From NCBI RefSeq assembly GCF_051055405.1, contig NZ_CP167068.1, positions 248,001 through 312,000 on the forward strand: DNA of 64,000 bases, read 5' to 3'. Of the stretch, positions 35,592-44,307 are shown in pieces. The notes below the pieces were generated by a model that was not told the origin of the DNA, did not search any database, and was given only the letters and a program-made list of their open reading frames with translations. The first letter of the stretch is position 1. Every line of letters begins with the position of its first letter. The stretch comes from Pseudolachnospira sp051055405. GTDB taxonomy: Bacteria; Bacillota; Clostridia; Lachnospirales; Lachnospiraceae. Position numbers and translations under genes: made by a program.

Positions 35592-36455
35592 TTAGCGGGA
35601 TTCCCAACGTCCGGAAGCGCCGCAGGGGAGTACGAGACCGGTAGAGGAAACAGGAAGACCGATTTCCTCGGCAGCGATCTTTCCTTTAAACTGACGATCT
35701 ACTTCGATTCCCAAAAGGTAAGAAAGAACCGCGGGAGCTAAGCCAGTCGTATAGGAGTTAATCAGGAAAAAGAGTGGCTTGTCGGAAAGAAGCTTTGCAC
35801 AGGATTGAACCAGTGGATGAATCGCTTCCTCGATCTTCCAGATTTCTCCTTTCGGGCCTCTGCCATAGGAGGGTGGATCCATGATGATACCATCATAGTG
35901 ATTACCCCGGCGGATCTCCCGCTCTACGAATTTCATACAGTCGTCAACAATCCAGCGGATAGGAGCTTGCTCCAGCCCGCTGGATTTTGCATTTTCTTTG
36001 GCCCAGCCAACCATCCCTTTGGAAGCGTCTACATGAGTGACGGAAGCTCCTGCCGCCGCCGCGGCTAACGTGGCGCCGCCGGTATAGGCAAACAAGTTTA
36101 ATACTTTGATGGGGCGTCCGGCATTGCGGATTTTTTCCGAAAACCAGTCCCAGTTGGCGGCTTGTTCCGGAAATAAGCCGGTGTGTTTAAAGCTAAAAGG
36201 TTTTAACTGGAAAGTTAACGTCCGGTAGTGAATGCTCCATTGTTCCGGCAGGTTGAAAAATTCCCATTGTCCGCCGCCGCGGGAGCTCCGATGGTAGTGG
36301 GCGTTGGGCCTTTTCCAGCCGGGAAGTTTTCTTGGCGTGTCCCAGAGCACTTGCGGGTCTGGCCGAACCAGCACATAGTTTCCCCAGCGTTCCAGTTTTT
36401 CCCCGTGACTAGTATCTAAAATTTCATAATCCATCCATTGATTGGCTATCCACAT
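35592..36455 (-). CDS. Class I SAM-dependent methyltransferase (RlmI/RlmK-like, COG1092 group)
   Basis: A 287-residue enzyme. SAM-binding motif I is VLNLFAYTGGATLAAAAAG, followed by VTHVDASKGMVGWAKENAKSSG, and the catalytic/substrate motif IV is IIMDPPSYGRGP. An N-terminal beta-rich part (1-100) replaces the PUA domain of full-length RlmI. The group methylates 23S rRNA cytosine or guanine; the exact target here is not fixed. Stand-alone gene on the minus strand. Confidence 0.88.
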   Translation of the reverse strand: MWIANQWMDYEILDTSHGEKLERWGNYVLVRPDPQVLWDTPRKLPGWKRPNAHYHRSSRGGGQWEFFNLPEQWSIHYRTLTFQLKPFSFKHTGLFPEQAANWDWFSEKIRNAGRPIKVLNLFAYTGGATLAAAAAGASVTHVDASKGMVGWAKENAKSSGLEQAPIRWIVDDCMKFVEREIRRGNHYDGIIMDPPSYGRGPKGEIWKIEEAIHPLVQSCAKLLSDKPLFFLINSYTTGLAPAVLSYLLGIEVDRQFKGKIAAEEIGLPVSSTGLVLPCGASGRWESR

Positions 36456-36600
36456 ATCTTGTCCTCTTTCCAGCGGCGATTAGCCGCAGATCCTTCAGGA
36501 TAAGTATAACGGAAAATAGAGGAAAAATCTATAAGGCAAATCCTTTTTTCGTATGCGCTATGGTTTTTTCGGCACATGGGGCAAAATCTCCAAAAACTAC

Positions 36601-36628
36601 TTGAAATTTTACAAATGTATGGTATACT
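36601..36628 (+). promoter_or_regulatory. Promoter for tRNA-Ala
   Basis: TTGAAA and TATACT with a 16-base spacer, 20 bases before the tRNA. Confidence 0.75.
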
Positions 36629-36648
36629 ATAAAAGCTTGATTTTGTAA

Positions 36649-36721
36649 GGGGCATTGGCGAAGTTGGGATCGCGCTTGACTGGCAGTCAAGAGGCCAGGG
36701 GTTCGAATCCCCTATGCTCCA
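36649..36721 (+). tRNA. tRNA-Ala, anticodon GGC
   Basis: A 73-base cloverleaf. The acceptor arms GGGGCAT and ATGCTCC pair with one G-U, the anticodon stem is CTTGA/TCAAG with loop CTGGCAG (anticodon 36682-36684), and the T arm is GGGG-TTCGAAT-CCCC. The CCA end is not encoded. A single-gene transcription unit with its own promoter and terminator. Confidence 0.95.
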
Positions 36722-36725
36722 CTGA

Positions 36726-36755
36726 AAAACCCGCGGAAGACCGCGGGCTTTTTTT
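36726..36755 (+). terminator. Terminator after tRNA-Ala
   Basis: CCCGCGG-AAGA-CCGCGGG followed by CTTTTTTT. Confidence 0.92.
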
Positions 36756-36783
36756 ATACCATATTTTTCTGCGGGGCAGTATG

Positions 36784-38175
36784 TTAAAGGGCAGCCAATT
36801 CTTTCGCTTTTTCTATGAGTTCCGCCTGGTCTGCCAGGGAAATCATGCGGCGTTCTTCCCCTGCGATTTCCAGTACATTGTACTGGCCAGCCTTGTATGG
36901 TTCCCAGGTACTTTTTCCGGGATCATTCGGGTCGCCGGATTTCATAAAGTTGGCCCAGTAGTCGGCCAGTTCATTGGACAGCTCCCAGTCTCGGCCCGTG
37001 TAGGGGCGATAAGAACGATTTAAGGTTTGAAATACATAATGGTGTTCCACCGAGTGATGGGCGCAGTCGGCGCCGGGGGGAACATAGGTGAAGTAGGCCA
37101 GATAGCAGGGCTTTCGTCCCAAGCGGGCATTTACCTCCGCAAAAGCCAGATTCTGATAGGTGGTTTCCGTCATCTCCCCGTTGGTGGAAGTCAGCATGTA
37201 ATCCAGCTCAGGATATTTTCCCTGGCGGTACAGATCTGTGACCGGTTCCGGGAACAGTTCGCCGTCATCCACGGGAGAAAAGCGCATGTAGCCGCCTTTC
37301 CACATGGGTTTCTCTTGATCGTTAAGCTTAATCGTCTGAAAACGGCTGTAGGCGTCCAGCACTTCGTCAGCGGAGCATTTTCTGGCTTCTGCAATGGAAT
37401 TTACTCCCAAGGTTTTTAAAAATGCGGCGCCGGCCTCTTTGGCATGGTCTAGAGATTCAGACCAGTAGGAATATACCGGACGGATGCCGCCGCCGGACTG
37501 CATGATCGCTTTCTGTATCAGTCCGCGGGAGGCCGGAAGAGCGCACATATTGTCTACGCTGGACGCGCCGCCGCTCTGGCCGAAGAGGGTAACATTTTCC
37601 GGATCGCCGCCAAAGGCCGCGATGTTTTTATGAATCCACTTTAAAGCAGCCAGCTGATCCTTGACGCCGTAGTTTCCAGGCGTGGACGAACCCTCCGCCT
37701 CTAAATCTGGATGTACCAGATAGCCGAATACATTCAGCCGATAGGCAATGGACACCATAATGATGCCGCGTTTGCAGAATCCTTCCCCATCATAACAGTT
37801 CAGATAGCTGTAGCCGGTCTGATGGCCGCCGCCGTGGATGTAGACGGCAACGGGCAGTTTTTCATCAGGGCTTTTGGCCGGGGTCCAGATATTCAGGTAA
37901 AGGCAGTCCTCATTTCTTTGATAATTTCCTACGTAGAATTCTGTGGCAACGATTCCGCCGCCCTCGGACACGTAAGGTTCCTGCATCGCCATGGGAGCAA
38001 ACTTGTAGCAAGGGCGGACGCCCTCCCAGGGCTCAACCGGCTGGGGATCCCGCCAGCGCAGATCGCCTACCGGCGGCGCGGCAAAGGGAACGCCGCGGAA
38101 TACGGAAAACATCTGATTGGCAGCGGGCAATCCTTCCAGGATACCGCCGTCGACTTTTGCTTGTAATAATGCCAT
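36784..38175 (-). CDS. Type-B carboxylesterase (alpha/beta hydrolase)
   Basis: A 463-residue carboxylesterase/para-nitrobenzyl-esterase family protein. N-terminal FRGVPFAAPPVGDLRWRDPQP is the family signature. The nucleophile is Ser201 in GQSGGAS, the oxyanion hole lies in IHGGGHQ, and the catalytic His region is HHSVEHHYVF. No signal peptide, so it acts inside the cell. Third gene of a minus-strand unit behind the glycyl radical enzyme. Related to the other three esterases in this window (44308, 45862, 56744). Natural ester substrate unknown. Confidence 0.94.
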   Translation of the reverse strand: MALLQAKVDGGILEGLPAANQMFSVFRGVPFAAPPVGDLRWRDPQPVEPWEGVRPCYKFAPMAMQEPYVSEGGGIVATEFYVGNYQRNEDCLYLNIWTPAKSPDEKLPVAVYIHGGGHQTGYSYLNCYDGEGFCKRGIIMVSIAYRLNVFGYLVHPDLEAEGSSTPGNYGVKDQLAALKWIHKNIAAFGGDPENVTLFGQSGGASSVDNMCALPASRGLIQKAIMQSGGGIRPVYSYWSESLDHAKEAGAAFLKTLGVNSIAEARKCSADEVLDAYSRFQTIKLNDQEKPMWKGGYMRFSPVDDGELFPEPVTDLYRQGKYPELDYMLTSTNGEMTETTYQNLAFAEVNARLGRKPCYLAYFTYVPPGADCAHHSVEHHYVFQTLNRSYRPYTGRDWELSNELADYWANFMKSGDPNDPGKSTWEPYKAGQYNVLEIAGEERRMISLADQAELIEKAKELAAL

Positions 38176-38246
38176 AATTTTGCCTCCTTTTTGGGTCTTC
38201 CTGCTTGATTTACGGATATGGCAGGAAGGAATCTATGCTTGTTTTG

Positions 38247-40649
38247 TTACTGAATATCGTGGTCGGTCCGGTTGATGACCTCGTCCTGGATGGCTCCGCT
38301 TAACCGGGTAAAGTAAGCGCTGTATCCGGCTACGCGAACCACCAGTTCCGGGTGATCCTCCGGGTGAATTTTGGCGTCCACCATCTCCTCGCGATTTACT
38401 ACATTAAATTGAATATGTTTTCCTCCATGGGTCAGATACGTCTTGATCATAGCCCCCAGCTTTTTCCGGTCTTCCTCTGTTTTTAAGGCGCTGGGATGGA
38501 ATTTCATGTTCATCAGCGTTCCCTGGTAGGGATCCTGATCCACCTTCATGGCGCTGTGCAATACCGCCAGCGGTCCGTGGGTATCCTTGCCATGGTCTGG
38601 AGAGAGGGAAGCGTCCGCCAAGATCTCACCGCCTTTGCGGCCGTCTGGGGTCGCGCCAGTGCAGGCGCCGCCGGGCTGGTGGGCTGAGATGGAAATGGCG
38701 TTGGGCGTCACCTTGCCGTCGTAGGCCGTATCCATGGAATAACAGGTGTCGGCAAAGAACTTGTAGACTTCCGCTACCAGGCTGTCCGGCAGATCCTCGT
38801 CGTTGCCATATTTGGGAGCAGCGATAAAGTCAGACCGCATCTTTTCATAGCCTTCCCAGTCGGCGTTAAGGGCCTCCAGCAGCTGGGCCATGGTGTATTT
38901 CTTTTGATCATAGATCAGCGTCTTGACCGCGGCCAGAGAATCTCCGGTATTGACGCCGCCTACGGCGCCCAGCAGACTGCCGTTTTCAAAGCTAAAGTGG
39001 CGATCCAGCATATCCTTGCCGGAAGACACTCCGTCTTTCATCAAGGCGGAGCGGAACGGGTCGGGGAAGAGGCTGCGTTCCGCGATGAGTTCCACATTGT
39101 TGCGTTCTGCGGCCAGGTGCATCAGATGATCCATCTGGCGGTAGAACGCGGCCTTGAATTCTTCAAATGTCTCCATCTTTGTCACATCGCCGCTGTGGAT
39201 TCCCACTTGTTCCCCCGTATAGCGGCAGTAACCGTCGTGCAGGAAGATGTCGAAGGCCTGGGCAATGATGAAAAAGGTCACCACCTGACTGCGGGTGCGC
39301 GCAGGGATATTGCCGTCCACACAGCCGGTGGCACAGTAATCTCTGGCCTCTTCCAGGGGCATTCCGCCCATCGTAAAGAAATTGATATAGCTCTTATCGC
39401 TGAGAAAAGCAGGCATACCGAGACCGGATTTTACCACTTCCAACGCCTTTAGCATCAGCTTTTCCGGCGTATTTTTGTGGACGCGCACGGTGATGGTAAA
39501 ATGGGGCAGCTGGGTGTCGAGAGCGGATTCCAATAACAAATAGGACAGTTCGTTGGTAGCGTCGTTGCCGTCGGCATCCACGCCGCCGATGGTCCAGTTG
39601 TACCACTTGGCCATGCCGGAATTTTTTGCACGGTTGGCTTTTCCGGAGACCCGGTTGATTTTCATGATTTTACAGCGCATGATTTCCAGAAGTTCCAGTA
39701 CCTCGTCGTCGGTGATCCGGCCGCTGTCAATATCATTTCGGTAATAGGGATACATATATTGATCAAAACGTCCGGCGGTGGTGGTAGGAGAGGGGCACGC
39801 CATCAGGAAGGTGAACCAGAAGGACTGCATGGCTTCCCGGAAGGTCTCGGCAGGCTCCATGGGCACCTTACGGCAAATGCGGGCCATCTCCAAAAGTTCC
39901 GCCTGGCGAACCGGATCTTTTTCTTCCGCAGCCATCTTTTCCGCCAGATCGGCATAGCGCCCAGCAAAACGAACCCAGGCCTTAAAGACCCGGATGACAG
40001 CTTCCCAGTAGTGCTGCTTGTCGATGGAGTCGGAAGAGGTATAACGCAGATTTTTCAGGCATTCTTCGGCCTCTGTGAGAATCGATTTGGCGCCTTCCTT
40101 CAGGATTCGCTCAAAATCAATGCAGACCAAAAAGAAGCCGGGGCCAAGGCCGTAGCCGGACATGGCAAAGCCGCCTCCGGAGCCGCCCTTGCGGTCTTTC
40201 CAGGGAGGCAGAATGCAGCCGGACTTCATAAAGGGCCACAGCCTGTCATTCATGCCCAGGGACTGAGAGAGCGCGTCCACCAGGTTGCTGTTTAACGCAT
40301 TGTCGGCAAAACGTTTGTTGAGCTGATATAACTCCTCCTCATCCTCCGGGGTGATGGTGTAGATCTCGCTTTTGAGAGACTCTACTTCGTCTTTGGTCCA
40401 GACGCCGTATTCATACTGCATTTCCATGCCGAAAGGCTTGCTGGCGCCGGAGCCGCACAGCAGGTCGTCCTCCTCAATGAAAATGGTGATATTGTCCAGG
40501 ATATGTTCGTGGAGCTTGGCACGGCGGATTACCATGGGTTCGCCGCCGGTAGCGTCCAGCGATTCATTGGCCAAACGGAATAATTCGATACATAAGGGGT
40601 ACTTGCTGATGCGAAGGCTGTCTTTCATCTTTTTGACACGTTGGTTCAT
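38247..40649 (-). CDS. Glycyl radical enzyme of the pyruvate formate-lyase superfamily, substrate unknown
   Basis: An 800-residue member of the PFL/glycerol-dehydratase superfamily. The radical-bearing Gly775 lies in RVAGYSAYF near the C-terminus, and the thiyl Cys443 is in TGCVDGNIP. The single Cys excludes PFL itself, which has two adjacent. Characterised lyases and dehydratases such as CutC, glycerol dehydratase and HypD have Cys-x-Glu here; this one has Cys-x-Asp (Asp445). TIGGVDADGNDATNELSYLLL is typical of the superfamily. No radical-SAM activase is encoded in the window. It is the middle gene of a unit with two esterase-type hydrolases, which suggests it works on the alcohol or acid released from an ester. 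Confidence 0.93.
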   Translation of the reverse strand: MNQRVKKMKDSLRISKYPLCIELFRLANESLDATGGEPMVIRRAKLHEHILDNITIFIEEDDLLCGSGASKPFGMEMQYEYGVWTKDEVESLKSEIYTITPEDEEELYQLNKRFADNALNSNLVDALSQSLGMNDRLWPFMKSGCILPPWKDRKGGSGGGFAMSGYGLGPGFFLVCIDFERILKEGAKSILTEAEECLKNLRYTSSDSIDKQHYWEAVIRVFKAWVRFAGRYADLAEKMAAEEKDPVRQAELLEMARICRKVPMEPAETFREAMQSFWFTFLMACPSPTTTAGRFDQYMYPYYRNDIDSGRITDDEVLELLEIMRCKIMKINRVSGKANRAKNSGMAKWYNWTIGGVDADGNDATNELSYLLLESALDTQLPHFTITVRVHKNTPEKLMLKALEVVKSGLGMPAFLSDKSYINFFTMGGMPLEEARDYCATGCVDGNIPARTRSQVVTFFIIAQAFDIFLHDGYCRYTGEQVGIHSGDVTKMETFEEFKAAFYRQMDHLMHLAAERNNVELIAERSLFPDPFRSALMKDGVSSGKDMLDRHFSFENGSLLGAVGGVNTGDSLAAVKTLIYDQKKYTMAQLLEALNADWEGYEKMRSDFIAAPKYGNDEDLPDSLVAEVYKFFADTCYSMDTAYDGKVTPNAISISAHQPGGACTGATPDGRKGGEILADASLSPDHGKDTHGPLAVLHSAMKVDQDPYQGTLMNMKFHPSALKTEEDRKKLGAMIKTYLTHGGKHIQFNVVNREEMVDAKIHPEDHPELVVRVAGYSAYFTRLSGAIQDEVINRTDHDIQ

Positions 40650-40674
40650 AAAAAAATCTCCTTTTTTTTGCGTT

Positions 40675-43600
40675 TTAGGATAACGGTGTTATCGTCACCA
40701 TGTCCTTGGCAGGGAATTCCCGGATCTGTAGGCCGGGGATGGATTCCTTCTCCGTTAACTTTCGGTAAAACCGGCCGTTTTCTTCCCAGTCAGCTTCTAT
40801 GGAAATTCCCCACAAGCCTTGTAAATAGGAAACGTCTATGTAGAGTTCTTTCTCCAGGCGAAGGATTTCTCTCTGCTCTGGGACCGGAAGCCCATCGACA
40901 ACCATGACGCCTCCCTGACGCCGGATCACCAGCTTGCGGCAGCCGGCTTCTTTCAGGTAATGATCAAAGAAATCAACGATGGCATGAATGATCTCCGGCT
41001 TTCTGCCGTATTCCCCTTGGGTATTGGCAAAGAGGAAGCAGGTTACGTCATATTCGTGGAATTTCCAGAAAGACCGCAGGGTCTGATTCAGGGCGATGTC
41101 TACCTGCCATGCTCCATAGCCTCCAAACAAAGCGATGGGAGGACAATCCGGGCCAATGTAGGTGTTGGGGGAGGCGGCGATGGCTTCATCTGCTTTTTGA
41201 TCCATCTGAGGGTCGCTGCCAGATTTCCCTTCTTCCAGATAACGGCGGAGCGCCCCGATTCCTTGGCCTTTTCCGGCAAAATGGATCACTTCGGCGCAGG
41301 GAGCAAATTCCCCGTCGGTGCGGGCCCGCTTTTGTTCGATCTGTTCCGGACGGCATTGATATTCCTCTACGATATCCTTGCCCATGTAAAGCAGCTCGCT
41401 CCAGGCAAATCCCGCTGCCGCTGCCTGAAGGCGGCTGGAAACGTGAAGATTGCCGCCTACGCAGCCTTCCAGTTCAGGAACCTCTCCACTGACGGCGGCC
41501 ATCAATGTGGAATTGCCTCCCAGAGACAGGCCATAGCAGCCGATTCGGTTCGGATCGATGCCAAAGCGCTCGGCGTTGGCACGGACATAACGGATTGCGC
41601 CCTTGACATCGTGAACGTAGTCCGGGAACGGATTGGAAGGATAATTTCTCAGGTCTATCCCTACGATCGTATACCCCGCGTCATAGAGTGCTTGAAGCTG
41701 CGGTGAGAAGACAGAATAGCTTCCTCCATAGCCATGAATGTGCAGGATGCAAGGGGCAGGATCAGAGCGTGTACCGTCAGAAAATACATCTAGCTTCAGA
41801 GTTTTTCGTGTAGGCACAAATAAGGCGTGGTCGCTGTGGCAGACCGGAACCGTATCTACTGTCAGATGGCGAAAGGCAGCCAGGGGCTGACAGGTACTTT
41901 CTCCGCCCTGATAATCCTGCAGGATACCGTCTTTGATGGGAGCGCCTTCCACGCGGAAGGTGAATCCGGCGGATGGGAAGATTGCGTCATACCCTTGCAG
42001 ATAATAGTCTGCTTCTCCACTTTCCACCGACATTCTGCGCCAGGCGCCGTTGTAGTATAAGTAGACATTCTTTTTGAAAAAGTATAGGGTTCCAGGCCCT
42101 TCACCTTCCGTCGTGGTGACATGACCGTTGTACCCATTTTCCTCATGCTCCAAAAAGGGGACGCTGATAAAAGAAGCGTGTTCCCCGCCTTGATACAGGG
42201 TGATGGTGGGAAGAGCTTTCTCATACATCGGATGCTGATAGGTATGGGGGTCAGCACAGGTGATGGTCAGGCGCAGACGGCTTCCCCGGCGGAACTGATA
42301 GACAATTGGCTCGATGGCAAACTGTAGGTGTATCGGTTCCGCCATGCCTAAATCGAGACAATGTTCCACATCCTCCGTCATGCTGGTGTGCCAGGTGGCA
42401 CCCATAGCTTCCCAGGCGGGGTTGCTGGCGGAAGTACGGTGAGAGGCACGGATGACGCCGTCTTTGATGAAATGGGAGGTCCCGTCTTCCATCACCTCTT
42501 CCAGGTAGGCGATGAAGTCCCCGTCAGGGGCTGTAGAGCTGACCCAAAGATCCACGCTGACGCACCCGGCCAGAATGTTTTCATAAACCGGGAAAAACGG
42601 CAGGGAGGTAAAAGTCAGCCCTTTGGCGTCTACATCCTGGGCCATGTCTCCCTCCCAGCACATGCTCATGCGATTATAGGTAGAGCCCTTGCCATCATGA
42701 TGGTCAAAGACAGAGATGGAAAGGTCGGTCTGATAGTTCGTTCCGACTGTGGTATCCGGCTTTTCCTGGCTTAGTGTTCCGTCATTGGTGGAATCTGCCG
42801 TGCCGGATTTTTCTGGAGTGAGATAAAAGATGGCGCGGCGTTCATTTTCCAGCGGCCAGCAGTCCGCCACGCGCCAGTGTTCTCCGTCTTTGGCATGGAA
42901 GGTATAGTAGGTGACGGGAGGGGCATCGAGGAATCCATTCTCTTTATCTGTCAGAACCGCATCGTAATAGCGGTGGTATTCAGCGGTAAAGTCGAACATG
43001 CCCTCCGGAACCTGAGGATTGCCGGTGCGGGATTGAAAATGGGTCCAGGGGCCGAGAACAAAACTGCCTCCCTGTTCCAGATAATGAGCCAGCTGTCCCA
43101 GGGCGCCGGATTCCAGTTGGCCGATAAACTGATGCTGCTTTACACTTTCCCGGGGAAGGCTGCGAAAGCGGAATAACGGAGGAAGGGTCAGGTTGGTCTT
43201 CTCCCCTCCTAGATTCGGATTAGGGGTATCCCGGTTCATATTGGCAGTCAGGAGATGGCCGACAAAAAATTTATTTTTACCATATTGGTCTTGCTGGTAG
43301 GCTTGATAAGCCATGGAACCGTCCGGATCTTCATCCACCGGCGATACCTTCTCCAAGAACGTCTCCTTGTCCATCTGGGCGGGGGAGTCTTTGCTGGAGA
43401 GAAAGGGCATGGAAGAAACCCCGTTGGGATAGTTCTGATAATAAAAATCGGTGATGGCTACGGTTGGAGTGACGGCGGTCAGCCCTTCCGGGGCATAGGA
43501 GGCCGTACACAGCTGGATATAAGATCGATTGGAAATGCCGGCCATGGCGACTCTTCCATTGGACCAAGGCTGCGCACAGATCCAGCGGATAGCGGCCATG

Positions 43601-43938
43601 GCATCCTGTACGTGCTTCTTGCTGCCAAAGCTGTCGTTAACCCCAAAGGAAGCGCCGCATCCGCGCAGCTCCACCACCATCACGGCATAGCCGTACGGAA
43701 TTAGAGGCGCAACGATGCTGTCTCCATTCCCTTTTTCCGGATCAAAACGGCCCCCGCGGGAAGCAATGAGAATCGCAGGCAGCCGGGATTCTGGCAAGAG
43801 TGGATCGGGCAGAATCAGATCTGCGGCCAGACGGACACCATCCTGGCTGGCAATATAAAAGGAAGTTTTTATTTGCCCGGTATATGTTGGCTCGGTATAG
43901 CCGGCATAGCGGCCGGGGAGGGAACATTTAAAATTCAT
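40675..43938 (-). CDS. Double hydrolase: CocE/NonD (X-Pro peptidase S15) type fused to a second alpha/beta-hydrolase
   Basis: A 1087-residue protein with two hydrolase units. Residues about 20-330 are a CocE/PepX-type hydrolase; the nucleophile region reads MAGISNRSY (Ser136), with Arg where the final Gly of GxSxG is usual. Residues about 430-620 resemble the beta-sandwich (jelly-roll) domain that follows in CocE/PepX. From about 715 a second alpha/beta-hydrolase begins (CILHIHGYGG oxyanion region) with a standard nucleophile elbow YGLSLGGNS (Ser805). Frame is continuous. No signal peptide. First gene behind the minus-strand sigma-54 promoter, with AGGAGG ahead of the start. CocE-type enzymes cleave esters (cocaine), acyl amides and beta-lactam precursors; the substrate here is unknown. 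Confidence 0.88.
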   Translation of the reverse strand: MNFKCSLPGRYAGYTEPTYTGQIKTSFYIASQDGVRLAADLILPDPLLPESRLPAILIASRGGRFDPEKGNGDSIVAPLIPYGYAVMVVELRGCGASFGVNDSFGSKKHVQDAMAAIRWICAQPWSNGRVAMAGISNRSYIQLCTASYAPEGLTAVTPTVAITDFYYQNYPNGVSSMPFLSSKDSPAQMDKETFLEKVSPVDEDPDGSMAYQAYQQDQYGKNKFFVGHLLTANMNRDTPNPNLGGEKTNLTLPPLFRFRSLPRESVKQHQFIGQLESGALGQLAHYLEQGGSFVLGPWTHFQSRTGNPQVPEGMFDFTAEYHRYYDAVLTDKENGFLDAPPVTYYTFHAKDGEHWRVADCWPLENERRAIFYLTPEKSGTADSTNDGTLSQEKPDTTVGTNYQTDLSISVFDHHDGKGSTYNRMSMCWEGDMAQDVDAKGLTFTSLPFFPVYENILAGCVSVDLWVSSTAPDGDFIAYLEEVMEDGTSHFIKDGVIRASHRTSASNPAWEAMGATWHTSMTEDVEHCLDLGMAEPIHLQFAIEPIVYQFRRGSRLRLTITCADPHTYQHPMYEKALPTITLYQGGEHASFISVPFLEHEENGYNGHVTTTEGEGPGTLYFFKKNVYLYYNGAWRRMSVESGEADYYLQGYDAIFPSAGFTFRVEGAPIKDGILQDYQGGESTCQPLAAFRHLTVDTVPVCHSDHALFVPTRKTLKLDVFSDGTRSDPAPCILHIHGYGGSYSVFSPQLQALYDAGYTIVGIDLRNYPSNPFPDYVHDVKGAIRYVRANAERFGIDPNRIGCYGLSLGGNSTLMAAVSGEVPELEGCVGGNLHVSSRLQAAAAGFAWSELLYMGKDIVEEYQCRPEQIEQKRARTDGEFAPCAEVIHFAGKGQGIGALRRYLEEGKSGSDPQMDQKADEAIAASPNTYIGPDCPPIALFGGYGAWQVDIALNQTLRSFWKFHEYDVTCFLFANTQGEYGRKPEIIHAIVDFFDHYLKEAGCRKLVIRRQGGVMVVDGLPVPEQREILRLEKELYIDVSYLQGLWGISIEADWEENGRFYRKLTEKESIPGLQIREFPAKDMVTITPLS

Positions 43939-44008
43939 AGGGAACCTCCTGTCTCGGAGGAGTCAAACTATCTTTTGACCCCGATATCAAATACGCTCAT
44001 AATTAATA

Positions 44009-44024
44009 AGCAAAAATCATGCCA
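44009..44024 (-). promoter_or_regulatory. Sigma-54 promoter for the hydrolase - glycyl radical enzyme - esterase unit
   Basis: On the minus strand TGGCAT-GATTT-TTGCT with GG and GC exactly 10 bases apart. Predicted start near 43998, about 60 bases before the gene. Confidence 0.85.
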
Positions 44025-44074
44025 AAATCATAGGGCGGAAATTTTGCATGCCTGAATTTAGAAGTGAAAGAAAG

Positions 44075-44164
44075 GTTTCATTTGGCGAAGAAAGAAACGC
44101 CGAAGGTTTCATGATACCAGAAAAAAGATATGAGATAAATGTTTCATATAGCTCGTCGGTTTCA
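44075..44164. promoter_or_regulatory. Candidate enhancer sites shared by two divergent sigma-54 promoters
   Basis: GTTTCAT occurs at 44075, 44106 and 44141, and GTTTCA at 44159. The second lies in the near palindrome GGTTTCATGATACC. They lie about 50-140 bases from the leftward and 70-160 bases from the rightward promoter, the usual place for activator binding. The rest of the 369-base gap (43939-44307) holds only the two promoters. Confidence 0.6.
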
Positions 44165-44231
44165 GGAAAGTTCTCTCCGTACCAGGGAGATCCGCCGCAA
44201 TCCTGCAAAAATAAGCGGACAGAAAAAATCT

Positions 44232-44247
44232 TGGCATAAAAATTGCT
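44232..44247 (+). promoter_or_regulatory. Sigma-54 promoter for the esterase - esterase - MFS unit
   Basis: TGGCAT-AAAAA-TTGCT, GG-N10-GC. Predicted start near 44258, 50 bases before the first gene. Confidence 0.87.
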
Positions 44248-44307
44248 TGTTTAATAGAGCGAGACATAGGAACTTGAGTTGGAATAGCATCCGATGAGGA
44301 GGTAACG

